Source of the DNA: an uncultured Methanobrevibacter sp. | GTDB lineage: Archaea > Methanobacteriota > Methanobacteria > Methanobacteriales > Methanobacteriaceae | Direction: 5' to 3' | NCBI GenBank assembly: GCA_902783085.1 | Contig: CACZPT010000164.1 | Coordinates: 1-10,563 of the forward strand | DNA length: 10,563 nt | In this document: in pieces, positions 1 to 6,471 of the stretch | Layout: every line of letters starts with the position of its first letter | Position numbering within the stretch: the first letter of the stretch is position 1 | Notes under the pieces: model-generated | Database searches by the model: none | What the model was told of the DNA's origin: nothing | What the model saw: the letters and a program-made list of their open reading frames with translations, nothing else | Position numbers and translations under genes: made by a program

Positions 1-83
1 AGAAAAAATGGCTGGATGAAAAACATAAAATCCCAACTAACAAAATGACAAAGCCGTTAGATGACCAAAAAAATATTAACTGA
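1..83 (+). CDS. C-terminal end of a gene entering from the left edge (partial)
   Basis: An open frame (codons from position 3) runs from the window edge to a TGA at 81-83 and gives a 26-residue tail rich in Lys, Asp and Asn, beginning KKWLDEKHKIPTNK. The composition looks like the charged end of a cytoplasmic protein. The product cannot be identified from so little. Frame 1 ends earlier, at 46-48, and looks less protein-like. An inverted repeat about 10 bases downstream (93-129) fits the end of a transcription unit. That this frame is coding is an inference. Confidence 0.35.
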   Translation, partial: KKWLDEKHKIPTNKMTKPLDDQKNIN

Positions 84-92
84 AATATCTAA

Positions 93-129
93 AAAAGATT
101 CAAACGACTGAGTTCATGTGGAATCTTTT
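93..129 (+). terminator. Inverted repeat after the partial gene, possible terminator
   Basis: AAAAGATTC at 93-101 is perfectly complementary to GAATCTTTT at 121-129, a 9-bp stem with a 19-base loop, and the right arm ends in TTTT. It sits just after the stop at 83. Archaeal termination depends mainly on the T-run, so a terminator role is tentative. Confidence 0.35.
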
Positions 130-197
130 AAACAAATTACAGATAAGTCTGCTATATTGGCGATAGTTTACCTCTGCCGTTAATGTTAATTGGTTAA

Positions 198-426
198 TTA
201 TAGAAATTCGCATGCTATTTCATGATACATATCGCTGACAATAGCTACGAAGTCTGTTATCTCACCAGTGCCTTGTAATGTGTCAATGTCAACTTCTTTT
301 AGATAGCATATACTATTAATGTCTTCAGGGAGCATCTGTTTCTGCAATACTGTGCTATCCCTTTATCTTTATAGGTTTATCCTTTGGGAATTTCTTTAAC
401 TCTCCAATCATTTCTCCGCAATTCAT
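198..426 (-). pseudogene. Small phage-like hypothetical gene with a one-base frameshift
   Basis: Read leftward from the ATG at 426, the protein starts MNCGEMIGELKKFPKDKPIK and meets a TAG. Dropping one base in the GGG run (CCC at 359-361 on the plus strand) restores a frame that continues DSTVLQKQMLPEDIN and ends CEFL at the TAA at 198. The span is 229 bases, 76 codons plus one base, as expected for a single insertion. The 'ELKKFPKDKPI' opening resembles small proteins common in phages and plasmids; this is recall, not a search. An AGTGAT ribosome site lies just upstream. Whether it is a true pseudogene or a sequencing error is unknown. Confidence 0.5.
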
Positions 427-460
427 TTTATCACTTAACTAGAATCCTTAAATAAAATTT

Positions 461-474
461 AAACCATATATTGT
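461..474. promoter_or_regulatory. Candidate TATA element between divergent small genes
   Basis: An A-rich stretch followed by CATATATTG (465-473) is the best TATA-like element between the leftward gene starting at 426 and the rightward ORF starting at 522. About 25 bases rightward gives a start near 495, just before the strong ribosome site at 507. Leftward it gives a start near 440, just before the ATG at 426. The match to the archaeal consensus is moderate. Confidence 0.35.
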
Positions 475-487
475 CTAGTAAAAGGCC

Positions 488-724
488 TTAAACTAATGGA
501 TAGGGTAGGAGGTGAATAAACATGAAATTGTTATTTTTAAGTAATGTTTGTTTAATAATCAGTTCAGTTTTTCCGTATGCTGCATTGGTGTTCTTTCCAT
601 GCATCTCCACGGGGGTGAGAACGGTGGAGTCAATTATCTTCACAATTGGAACATATATGTTTAATATTGCTTCAGTTATTAAATCATTAATGATTCTAAT
701 TAAATGTAGAAGATAATGGCTCAC
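488..724 (-). CDS. 78-aa antisense ORF, GTG start, alternative to or partner of the 522-716 ORF
   Basis: From the GTG at 724 the frame reads MSHYLLHLIRIINDLIT and continues to a TAA at 488. GGAGGTG at 730-736 sits five bases before the GTG, a textbook arrangement. An ATG at 757 in the same frame has no ribosome site. The N-terminal half is hydrophobic (about 1-33) and the rest is polar with Asn, Lys and His. No family is recognised. It lies opposite the 522-716 ORF along the latter's full length. Its transcript would carry a foldable leader (745-830) and could start from the TATA box at 853-861. Real coding is an inference from the ribosome site and frame. Confidence 0.4.
   Translation of the reverse strand: MSHYLLHLIRIINDLITEAILNIYVPIVKIIDSTVLTPVEMHGKNTNAAYGKTELIIKQTLLKNNNFMFIHLLPYPLV
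507..515 (+). promoter_or_regulatory. Near-perfect Shine-Dalgarno site
   Basis: AGGAGGTGA lies 6 bases before the ATG at 522. It fixes the start of the 64-codon ORF and is the main argument that this short ORF is translated. It is stronger than most ribosome sites in the window. Confidence 0.7.
522..716 (+). CDS. 64-aa hydrophobic small protein, two membrane segments
   Basis: The start is fixed by AGGAGGTGA six bases upstream. The protein has two hydrophobic stretches, roughly residues 3-27 and 35-58, and a short basic end (KCRR). I do not recognise the family. Size, hydrophobicity and basic tail are like small membrane peptides, including type I toxins, but those features are generic. The whole ORF is overlapped on the other strand by an ORF (488-724) with an equally good ribosome site, so one of the two might be spurious. 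A hairpin followed by TTTTT at 773-806 could end this transcript. The middle (around 600-630, GGGGGTGAG) is richer in G+C than its surroundings, which hints at acquisition from elsewhere. Confidence 0.5.
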   Translation: MKLLFLSNVCLIISSVFPYAALVFFPCISTGVRTVESIIFTIGTYMFNIASVIKSLMILIKCRR

Positions 725-744
725 ATTTTCACCTCCGTTTAATA

Positions 745-830
745 GGTAATTAAACATAACAATTCAATGATGGGCTTTGAAAACCAAGTTTTCGTGAGGC
801 CTTTTTCCCAGAGAGAACTGTTTAATTACC
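745..830 (-). promoter_or_regulatory. Foldable 5' leader upstream of the antisense ORF
   Basis: On the minus strand GGTAATTAAAC (830-820) pairs perfectly with GTTTAATTACC (755-745), closing an 86-base domain. Inside, GAAAAC and GTTTTC (793-788 and 784-779) form a hairpin with loop TTG, extended by GGC and GCC. A start about 26 bases from the TATA box (853-861) falls at about 830, the first base of the fold, and the ribosome site follows 8 bases after it. A closed stem ahead of a ribosome site resembles a cis-regulatory leader. It does not match the fluoride riboswitch or any other class I know. Regulatory function is inferred. Confidence 0.35.
773..806 (+). terminator. Hairpin plus T5, terminator-like, after the 64-aa ORF
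   Basis: GGC (773-775) pairs with GCC (799-801), and GAAAAC (779-784) with GTTTTC (788-793) around loop CAA, followed by TTTTT at 802-806. It lies 56 bases after the stop of the 522-716 ORF. The shape is that of a bacterial-type intrinsic terminator. The same bases form the leader hairpin on the other strand. Confidence 0.4.
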
Positions 831-849
831 CTCTATTACAAAAATAGTT

Positions 850-863
850 AAGTTTATATAATA
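850..863. promoter_or_regulatory. TATA box TTTATATAA, possibly bidirectional
   Basis: TTTATATAA at 853-861 is identical to the box before the 8353 operon. About 26 bases rightward is about 883, where the structured RNA begins. The same distance leftward is about 831, where the leader fold begins. The element is nearly symmetric, so use on both strands is possible. Box strength is seen in the sequence; start sites are inferred. Confidence 0.5.
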
Positions 864-881
864 ATTTGATAATAAGGTTAT

Positions 882-1003
882 ACAAGAGAATTACTTTTAA
901 AGTAAACCTCTGTGGAGATGCAAATCTATTAGTTTTTAATGTCTAATACGGAATATTGTAGAGATTTTTTCTCTGCAATAAGACATTAAATCTGACTTTT
1001 TTT
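882..1003 (+). ncRNA. Candidate structured small RNA (~120 nt) with its own promoter and T-run
   Basis: Three consecutive hairpins fit between the TATA box and a T7 run. Hairpin 1: AGAG (885-888) with CTCT (908-911) enclosing the near-palindrome 891-905. Hairpin 2: AGAT (916-919) with ATCT (924-927), loop GCAA, a GNRA tetraloop. Hairpin 3: a 10-bp outer stem (935-944 with 981-990) and an 11-bp inner stem with one G-U pair (954-964 with 970-980), a 9-base one-sided bulge (945-953) and a T5 loop. AGT (931-933) may also pair with ACT (995-997). A T-run fills 997-1003. No ORF of useful length lies inside. It does not look like tRNA, 7S or RNase P RNA, and box C is absent. Function is unknown. Confidence 0.5.
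997..1003 (+). terminator. T7 run ending the candidate small RNA
   Basis: Seven consecutive T directly follow the long hairpin 935-990. This fits an archaeal oligo-T terminator, and the preceding stem also makes it bacterial-like. Confidence 0.45.
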
Positions 1004-1018
1004 ATCATTGATTTTCAC

Positions 1019-1051
1019 TGATTTTGCATATCTATTTAAATAGTAAAATCA
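1019..1051. repeat. Nested palindrome in the intergenic region
   Basis: CTATTTAAATAG at 1032-1043 is a perfect 12-base palindrome, flanked by TGATTTT (1019-1025) and AAAATCA (1045-1051), which also pair. It may be a terminator for leftward transcription or a protein site. In DNA this AT-rich it could also be chance. I see nothing else between 1004 and 1100. Confidence 0.3.
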
Positions 1052-1100
1052 CTAATAATTTAAAGATTAAATTAAGCATTTTTCATAAAATAATTACTTT

Positions 1101-1336
1101 CTATATATTTTGATTAATAATACGAATAGAAGTTAATTCAAGAATTTTTAGATAGTATACTTCCATTTCTGTCAAAACATTTTCTTCACTATAGTTAATC
1201 TTTCATATTTCTCATTATAACATCGATTTAAACTGCAGATAAATTCTGTTTTAAGTATAAAATTCATCTTTGTATTTGAAATTTTATCAAAGCAAAAGCA
1301 TGTGGTTTTGATTGAATGTTTCAATATAACATTCAT
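1101..1336 (-). pseudogene. Degraded or very small unknown gene
   Basis: On the minus strand a GGGGGTTTGAA ribosome-like site precedes an ATG at 1336. The first frame gives 54 residues (MNVILKHSIKTTCFCFDK to a TGA at 1172). A second frame then continues NYSEENVLTEMEVYYLKILE to a TAG at 1101. The span is 78 codons plus two bases, consistent with one frameshift in a protein of about 78 residues. No family is recognised. The two frames join smoothly near residue 46, but with so little sequence the link is an inference. The first frame alone could be a real small ORF. Confidence 0.3.
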
Positions 1337-1443
1337 TTCAAACCCCCAAAATAAGATTATTATCTATTCGGATTTTAACTTTATAATTCTTATGTATTAT
1401 TTAATTTATATTCCATTTTTCAAATTGAATGAAATCAGCAATA

Positions 1444-1774
1444 TCAATTAATCAATTTTCGTATTTCATCCAGATTATCTTCAATGAATTGTCTGTATTT
1501 TGGATTGGCCAGGATTTGATATTGTTTTTTTCCAGATTTTCAAGTATGCTTCAGCCATAATATTTTGCAATTGCTCAACATCAGTTTTTAAGATTAAATC
1601 CAATTTATGTCTTTGTTCATCTGTTAGATTATCCAAGTAATATTTTATTCTGGAGTGAAAGTTCAATGCCAAATTTTTATTCTTTTTAGCAAATCTTTCA
1701 AGTAGAAATGATGGTGTTAATGTAAATAATTGTTCATATTCCTTAACATCATCATATGTAAGTTCATCATCCAT
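1444..1774 (-). pseudogene. ~110-aa conserved-looking hypothetical protein, frameshifted at A7
   Basis: The ATG at 1774 (MDDELTYDDVKEYEQ) has GGTGA four bases upstream and lies 10 bases after the stop of the oxidoreductase gene, so it is the last gene of that operon. An ATG at 1795 in the same frame overlaps the previous gene and has no good ribosome site. The frame runs to LKIWKK and then shifts in seven A (T7 at 1525-1531). With six A it reads on as KKQYQILANPKYRQFIEDNL and ends KLIN at the TGA at 1444. Without correction it ends at 1481 in unrelated residues. The repaired protein is acidic and helical with no membrane segment. The function is unknown. Homopolymer miscount, slippage and true mutation all remain possible. 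Confidence 0.6.
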
Positions 1775-1784
1775 TATGTCACCA

Positions 1785-3233
1785 TTAAAATTCATAATGG
1801 ATATTGTGTAATTTATACAAACACACTGAACTGCTTGAAGGGAATGCGTAAATCATATAATCAAGTTCTTCTAAGGTTATTTTTTTGTTAATGATAAATG
1901 CGAACATATTGGCCACATTTTCTGCATCTGCAGCATATATTTCAGCACCGACTATGTTTAAATCCCTATCAACAATGACTTTTGCCTCGGCAGTTGTGTC
2001 GTTTTTAAGTTCAAGTGAATAGGATTTGCCATATTTTATTGTGTGGATTTCATAATCATCACTATCTTCAGCAATATATGCTGGAATACCGACAGTAGCT
2101 ATTCTTGGTATGGTATATGCAACTGCAGGTATAACGGGATATGTGATTTCATCTGCATCACCCAACAGCTCTTTTGCAAGGTATTTGGAGTGATGTATTG
2201 CAACGGTTACCAGTTTTGCAACACCGCAATCAGCAACATCTCCTGCAGCATAAATGTTTTCCACACTGGTTTGCAGGTGGCCGTTTACCTTGATTCCGTT
2301 TTTACTATACTTCAAACCTACATTTTCAAGGCCGATATCTGAGACATTTGCCTGTCTTCCCATTGCAGCTATTACATAATCACCTGTTAAGCTAAGACCG
2401 CTTTTACAATTAACAACAAATCCATTTTCATAAGCTCTGTTATCCTTTTTAGTATCGGGATCTCTTAGGGTTTCATCGTTGTTTAATCCCTGCAACACAT
2501 TTCCTACTTTAGCTTCAGTGTCGGTTATTTCAACATTGCTGATTATTTCTTTAACGCTTTGATTGAAATGGAATGTGATGCCTTTTTCTTTTAGGATTTC
2601 AATGACTTTTTGGACATATGGCTGATGGAAGTACTTTAATGCCATATCTCCTCTTATGATTACATCTGCAGTCATTCCGGCTTCGGCAAGTATTGATGCG
2701 AATTCCATTCCAACAAAACCTGCACCTATAATGATTGTGTGTTTTGGAAGCTCAGCAATATCTAAAAAGTCATTGCTGTCATGCAAATATTCTTTTCCTT
2801 TTATGTCTGGAATGATTGGTTTTAGACCTGTTGTAATTACAATCTTATCTGTTGTGAATTTTTTATCGTTTACCTGAACGGTGTGTTTGTCTAAAATGAT
2901 TCCTTTTCCATGGGCGACATCAAGATCATATTCATCGAATTTACCATCTAAAAATAGTGACATTCCTGCAATGCGCTTTTGTTTAAATTTCATTAAGCTT
3001 GGCCAGTCAACATCAAAATCTCCTGATTTTCCAACACCTTCAAAGTTATTTGTTAATGCTTTAATTTCAAAAGGGGCGTCGAGCAATGCCTTGGAGTTGC
3101 ATCCTCTGTTTGCACATGTTCCACCATATAAGTTTTCCTCAACGATTAATATCTTAAGTCCTGCTTTTCTTAAAAATCTTGCACCTTGCCATGATGCATT
3201 TCCACTACCTATGTAGATAATGTCATAATCCAT
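1785..3233 (-). CDS. FAD/NAD(P)-dependent oxidoreductase, class I pyridine nucleotide-disulfide family
   Basis: This 482-aa protein has the order of the dihydrolipoamide dehydrogenase, glutathione reductase and mercuric reductase family: an FAD site (IGSGNAS, residues 8-14, with Glu32), the redox-active CX4C pair (GGTCANRGC, Cys40 and Cys45), an NAD(P) site (GAGFVGMEFA from residue 170) and a second FAD motif (YAAGDVADCG, about 330), then the dimerisation domain. The FAD motif has Ser where Gly is usual. The C-terminal segment reads YAFPSSSS and lacks the His of the usual His-Glu pair, so lipoamide or glutathione reductase activity is doubtful and the substrate is unknown. The start at 3233 is chosen for GGAGG eight bases upstream; the ATG at 3248 has none. 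The gene starts 17 bases after the peptidase-like gene, and the frameshifted 1444-1774 gene follows. Confidence 0.9.
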   Translation of the reverse strand: MDYDIIYIGSGNASWQGARFLRKAGLKILIVEENLYGGTCANRGCNSKALLDAPFEIKALTNNFEGVGKSGDFDVDWPSLMKFKQKRIAGMSLFLDGKFDEYDLDVAHGKGIILDKHTVQVNDKKFTTDKIVITTGLKPIIPDIKGKEYLHDSNDFLDIAELPKHTIIIGAGFVGMEFASILAEAGMTADVIIRGDMALKYFHQPYVQKVIEILKEKGITFHFNQSVKEIISNVEITDTEAKVGNVLQGLNNDETLRDPDTKKDNRAYENGFVVNCKSGLSLTGDYVIAAMGRQANVSDIGLENVGLKYSKNGIKVNGHLQTSVENIYAAGDVADCGVAKLVTVAIHHSKYLAKELLGDADEITYPVIPAVAYTIPRIATVGIPAYIAEDSDDYEIHTIKYGKSYSLELKNDTTAEAKVIVDRDLNIVGAEIYAADAENVANMFAFIINKKITLEELDYMIYAFPSSSSVCLYKLHNIHYEF

Positions 3234-3250
3234 AAGTTTAACCTCCAAAA

Positions 3251-3988
3251 CTATTTAAATTGTAAATTATCAACGGCCAGAATGAGTTCCACCATATGTT
3301 CATTTTTTACATCCTGTGATGCGAAACTGTATTCTTCATAATAAAATGCTGGAACTCCATTTTTATTTAATGGGATTGTCAGGTAAGGTCCGCTTGTTGT
3401 TGACTCTGGTGAGTAATATGAAATGTCTGGGCAGTTGCCTGCAACTTCACTTGCATATGATTCACCCAAGCCTTCATTAACTGGACTGAATACAAAAGTT
3501 CTGTAAGGATATGCACCCACATTTGAATGAATATCGATAGCAAGATCATAACTGCCATTTACTATCTGAGGATATACATATTGGTATGCCAAATTCTGTC
3601 CATTTTGCCTACCTTGACTGTTATCAGATGACCCGTCACCATAATGACCAACATCTCTGGTTACATTAATAATATAAATATCATAAGAATTATTAAGATT
3701 AGACATGTTCTGCAACTGACTGACCAATGTGCGATGAGTCTGATACTCCAACGGATGAAGCCCAACAACATAAGCTATTTTTTTACCGTGAGGATTACCT
3801 ATATTTCTAATAACCTCAACAGTACCCGGATCATTGGAATTATTAGCCAAAACCTCATGATAAACTGTTTGATTGCCATTAGTAACTGCACCACCATTAC
3901 CATCATTTAAATGTGTAACAATCAATATTGCAAGAATAGCCAAAATGATAATTAAAATTAAAATTATAATATTCTTGTTGATTTTCAT
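3251..3988 (-). CDS. Membrane-anchored M14-like zinc carboxypeptidase-family protein
   Basis: This 245-aa protein begins with a strongly hydrophobic helix (residues 7-24) without an obvious cleavage site, so the rest probably faces outward as an anchored domain. GLHPLE (76-81) supplies the HxxE zinc pair, His78 and Glu81. DLAIDIHSN (148-156) supplies the third ligand, His154. A Glu near the end (FYYEEY, 218/219) fits the catalytic Glu, and GRQNGQ (126-131) may be the substrate-binding Arg region. This matches the short M14 branch that includes succinylglutamate desuccinylase- and aspartoacylase-like proteins. The real substrate is unknown; a cell-wall or peptide role is inferred from location. 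It is the first gene of the operon. AAGGAT lies about 14 bases before the ATG, a weak ribosome site. Confidence 0.75.
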   Translation of the reverse strand: MKINKNIIILILIIILAILAILIVTHLNDGNGGAVTNGNQTVYHEVLANNSNDPGTVEVIRNIGNPHGKKIAYVVGLHPLEYQTHRTLVSQLQNMSNLNNSYDIYIINVTRDVGHYGDGSSDNSQGRQNGQNLAYQYVYPQIVNGSYDLAIDIHSNVGAYPYRTFVFSPVNEGLGESYASEVAGNCPDISYYSPESTTSGPYLTIPLNKNGVPAFYYEEYSFASQDVKNEHMVELILAVDNLQFK

Positions 3989-4095
3989 AATAATGATTAT
4001 ATCCTTTCTTATTTATAAGCAATGCTAAAATATAATTATTATTAAGAATATAACTCGAATATAAGTTTAAAAATGGTGATAATATTAGATTCAAT
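3989..4095. promoter_or_regulatory. Divergent promoter region
   Basis: This 107-base AT-rich gap separates two outward-facing genes. For the leftward gene the best TATA-like element is CTTATAAATAAG around 4008-4019. For the rightward adhesin gene it is GAATATAAG around 4058-4065, with alternatives at 4028-4038 and 4045-4053. GGTGAT at 4075-4080 is 15 bases before the ATG at 4096, longer than usual. Individual boxes are uncertain. Confidence 0.4.
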
Positions 4096-6351
4096 ATGAA
4101 AATCCTAAGGGTTTTAGCATTACTTGTAATCTTTTTTGTCTTAATTGGATGCGTTAGTGCAAGTGAAGATAATGGAACTCAAAGCAATGGTGAAATCATC
4201 AATAATCATGAAGATTTAAATGCCATAGATGAAAACATATCCACTGCAAACCCAAATACAAATCACCCAACCCACATTTCCAGACTCGAAAGCAAAGATT
4301 ATAACATCACCGCAAATGCCACAGATGTCTATTTAGGTAATAAATCTACCGTTTATGTATTTTTACCAGATGATGCAACAGACGGAATTTTAACAATTGA
4401 CGGAAAAGTTGTTAATATTAGTGATGCAAGAAAGGGTATTGGCCTTGCAATACAAATATCAGCCGGAAAATACAGTGTAACCATAAACTATTCAAACGAT
4501 ACGAAATACACAAACAAGACCGTAACCTGCACATATAACGTTTATCCAATCAAAAAATCCACATCCGCAATAAATATCAATTTCAACTATCCTTATTATA
4601 TTAATGAAAAAATCATAATAGGATTTACTCCCATCAACTCAACCGGATCTATTGAAGTCAGCATCAATGGCAAAAAATATCCTGTAATCAACAATAAAAC
4701 TACAATTGAAAATGGATTGGCAAGCGGCAACTACACCATAATTGCCCAGCTGAATAGTGATGACTACTATGAATCCTCATTTAACATCACCACATTTGAA
4801 GTGAAAAAAATTGACAACATAAGCATAAATATAAGCATGCCTGAAAACATAAAAGCCCGCCAGTATTTTACAATTGACATTGAACTATCCCAAAATGCAA
4901 CAGGCATCGTATTTATTGATATAGAAGGTCTTGGCTATTACTGATATATTAAAAACACTAAGGCATCCATTTCCATTCCGGGTTTAGATGCAGGAAATCA
5001 TAATATCACCGTCAGATATGGTGGCGATAAGCAATATGATGTTAAGATTCAAAAATTCAACTGCAGCATTCTTAAATCCACTTCAGCTATTGAAATTAAT
5101 GTAAATAAAACATATGATGTTGGCGACGACATCATCATCAGTCTAAACCCTATCAACTCCACAGGAAATGTCAGCGTTACAATCAATGGCGTTCAATATA
5201 AAGTGGTTGAAAATAATGTTACTATTTCAAATGGATTGGCTGAAGGCACATATGAAATTCTTGCCAAACTGACAGGAGATAAGAATTTCAACAAATCACA
5301 AAACACATCAACATTTAAAGTAGAATCCCAGATAAATATTATTGCGCCTGACGTCATTAAATATTATACCAATCCCGAAAGGTTTGTTATTGTCGTGACA
5401 GATAAAAAGGGCACTGTCATTGCAAACAAAAAAGTTAACATAAATATCAATGCCATCACATATACTAAAATAACCGATGAAGACGGAGAGACAAGCATCG
5501 CTTTAAATTTAAATCCAGGAACATATACTGTTACTACATCATGCGATAATGTAAAAGTCAAATCAACAGTAAAAATCCTAAAAACAGTTAATGGAACAGA
5601 TATTGTTAAAACATATAGAAATTCAACCCAATATTACGCAACTTTCCATGACAACAACGGCAATTACCTTGCAAGCGGAACAACAGTTAAATTCAATATA
5701 AATGGTGTCTTTTATGAACGTAAAATCAGCGGAAATAAAGGTTTGGCCAGATTAAATATTAACCTGGATCCTGGAAAATATATTTTAACAGCCATTAACC
5801 CGCAAAGCAACGAAATGTCTTCAAACAATATCACGGTACTGGCCAGATTTAGTGATTACAAGGATTTAGTCAAATATTATAAAAATGATTCCCAATATAG
5901 CGTTAAAGTTATTGGCGATGATGGAAAACCTGTAGGGGTCAATGAAACAGTAACATTTAACATTAATGGAGTATTTTATAAACGCATGACCAACAGTGAA
6001 GGTATTGCTAAGTTAAATATCAATTTAAACCCTGGAGAATATGTGATTACTGCAGAATATAAAGATTCAATGATATCAAACAATATTAAAGTATTACCAA
6101 TATTATTAACAAAAGATTTAACAATGCATTATCAGGATAAATCAAAATTCGAAGCAAAATTACTTGACGGTAAAGGAAATCCATTTGCAAATCAGAATGT
6201 CAGCTTTAACATTAATAGCGTATTATATAAAAGACCTACAGATTCCAATGGAACAGCTAAACTAAACATCAACTTAGCACCTGGCATATATACCATTACA
6301 AGCAGCTATAATGGATATAGCATCGGAAATATGATAACAATAATTGAATAA
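4096..6351 (+). pseudogene. Adhesin-like surface protein with Ig-like repeats, interrupted by one in-frame TGA
   Basis: One frame of 751 codons is broken only by a TGA at 4942-4944 (codon 283). The coding pattern continues unchanged after it (YIKNTKASISIPGLDAGNH). Residues 1-23 form a signal peptide ending VSA. Four Ig-like modules follow (about 69-150, 155-237, 240-330, 335-415), then four tandem modules of about 80 residues (418-751) that share FNINGVFYKR and LNINLxPGxY. Asn-x-Ser/Thr sites are frequent, as in methanogen adhesin-like proteins. There is no C-terminal membrane helix or recognised anchor, so attachment is unclear. The protein is probably secreted and binds other cells or surfaces. 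As written, 4096-4944 would make a 282-aa truncated product; the remainder has no credible independent start (an ATG at 5203 lacks a ribosome site). Confidence 0.8.
5347..6348 (+). repeat. Four tandem ~80-residue protein repeats in the adhesin C-terminus
   Basis: Repeats begin at about 5347, 5587, 5839 and 6100. Each has a KYYxN-like opening, a FNINGVFYKR-type strand, a TxSxGxAKLNIN strand and a PGxYxIT strand. They are similar but not identical in DNA, so they look like old duplications. The first is the most divergent. Confidence 0.65.
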
Positions 6352-6393
6352 TATCAGATTATCACCCATATTTTACGGCTGATGTTTCAATGA

Positions 6394-6449
6394 CTGCTAT
6401 TCTTTTAATCCTTCAAAAAGAGAATTTAAATTAAAAACTAAATTAGCAG
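6394..6449. terminator. Stem region between convergent genes, possible bidirectional terminator
   Basis: CTGCTA (6394-6399) pairs with TAGCAG (6444-6449). Inside, ATTCT with T4 (6399-6406) faces A5 with AGAAT (6415-6425). It lies between the adhesin stop (6351) and the stop of the opposite gene (6472), where termination is needed on both strands. Pairing is imperfect. Confidence 0.35.
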
Positions 6450-6471
6450 AAGTTTACATTCACAACCAAAT

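Noticed and set aside
745..830. Fluoride riboswitch
   Set aside because: The conserved sequence blocks of that class are absent, and the downstream ORF is not a fluoride exporter that I can recognise.
882..1003. Box C/D, H/ACA, retron or tracr RNA
   Set aside because: CTGA occurs at 992-995 but there is no box C, no canonical H/ACA pocket and box, no reverse transcriptase, and no Cas gene nearby.
1523..1533. Programmed frameshift at the A AAA AAC heptamer in the 1444-1774 gene
   Set aside because: The heptamer is in the wrong phase for a -1 shift, and the repair needs a +1 shift. No downstream structure was seen.
2043..3216. Several plus-strand open frames (2043-2342, 2656-2877, 2881-3216)
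   Set aside because: They lie opposite the oxidoreductase gene, whose motifs are unambiguous, and have no ribosome sites or recognisable protein pattern.
3644..4094. Open frames 3644-3910 (plus) and 3903-4094 (minus)
   Set aside because: The first is antisense to the peptidase-like gene; the second overlaps its start in another frame and has no ribosome site.
4096..4170. Lipoprotein signal (LIGC) on the adhesin
   Set aside because: LIGC resembles a lipobox, but VSA just after it is the usual signal peptidase I site in methanogen adhesin-like proteins.
4942..4944. TGA as selenocysteine
   Set aside because: No SECIS-like structure was seen, a surface adhesin is not a plausible selenoprotein, and Methanobacteriales are not known to use selenocysteine.
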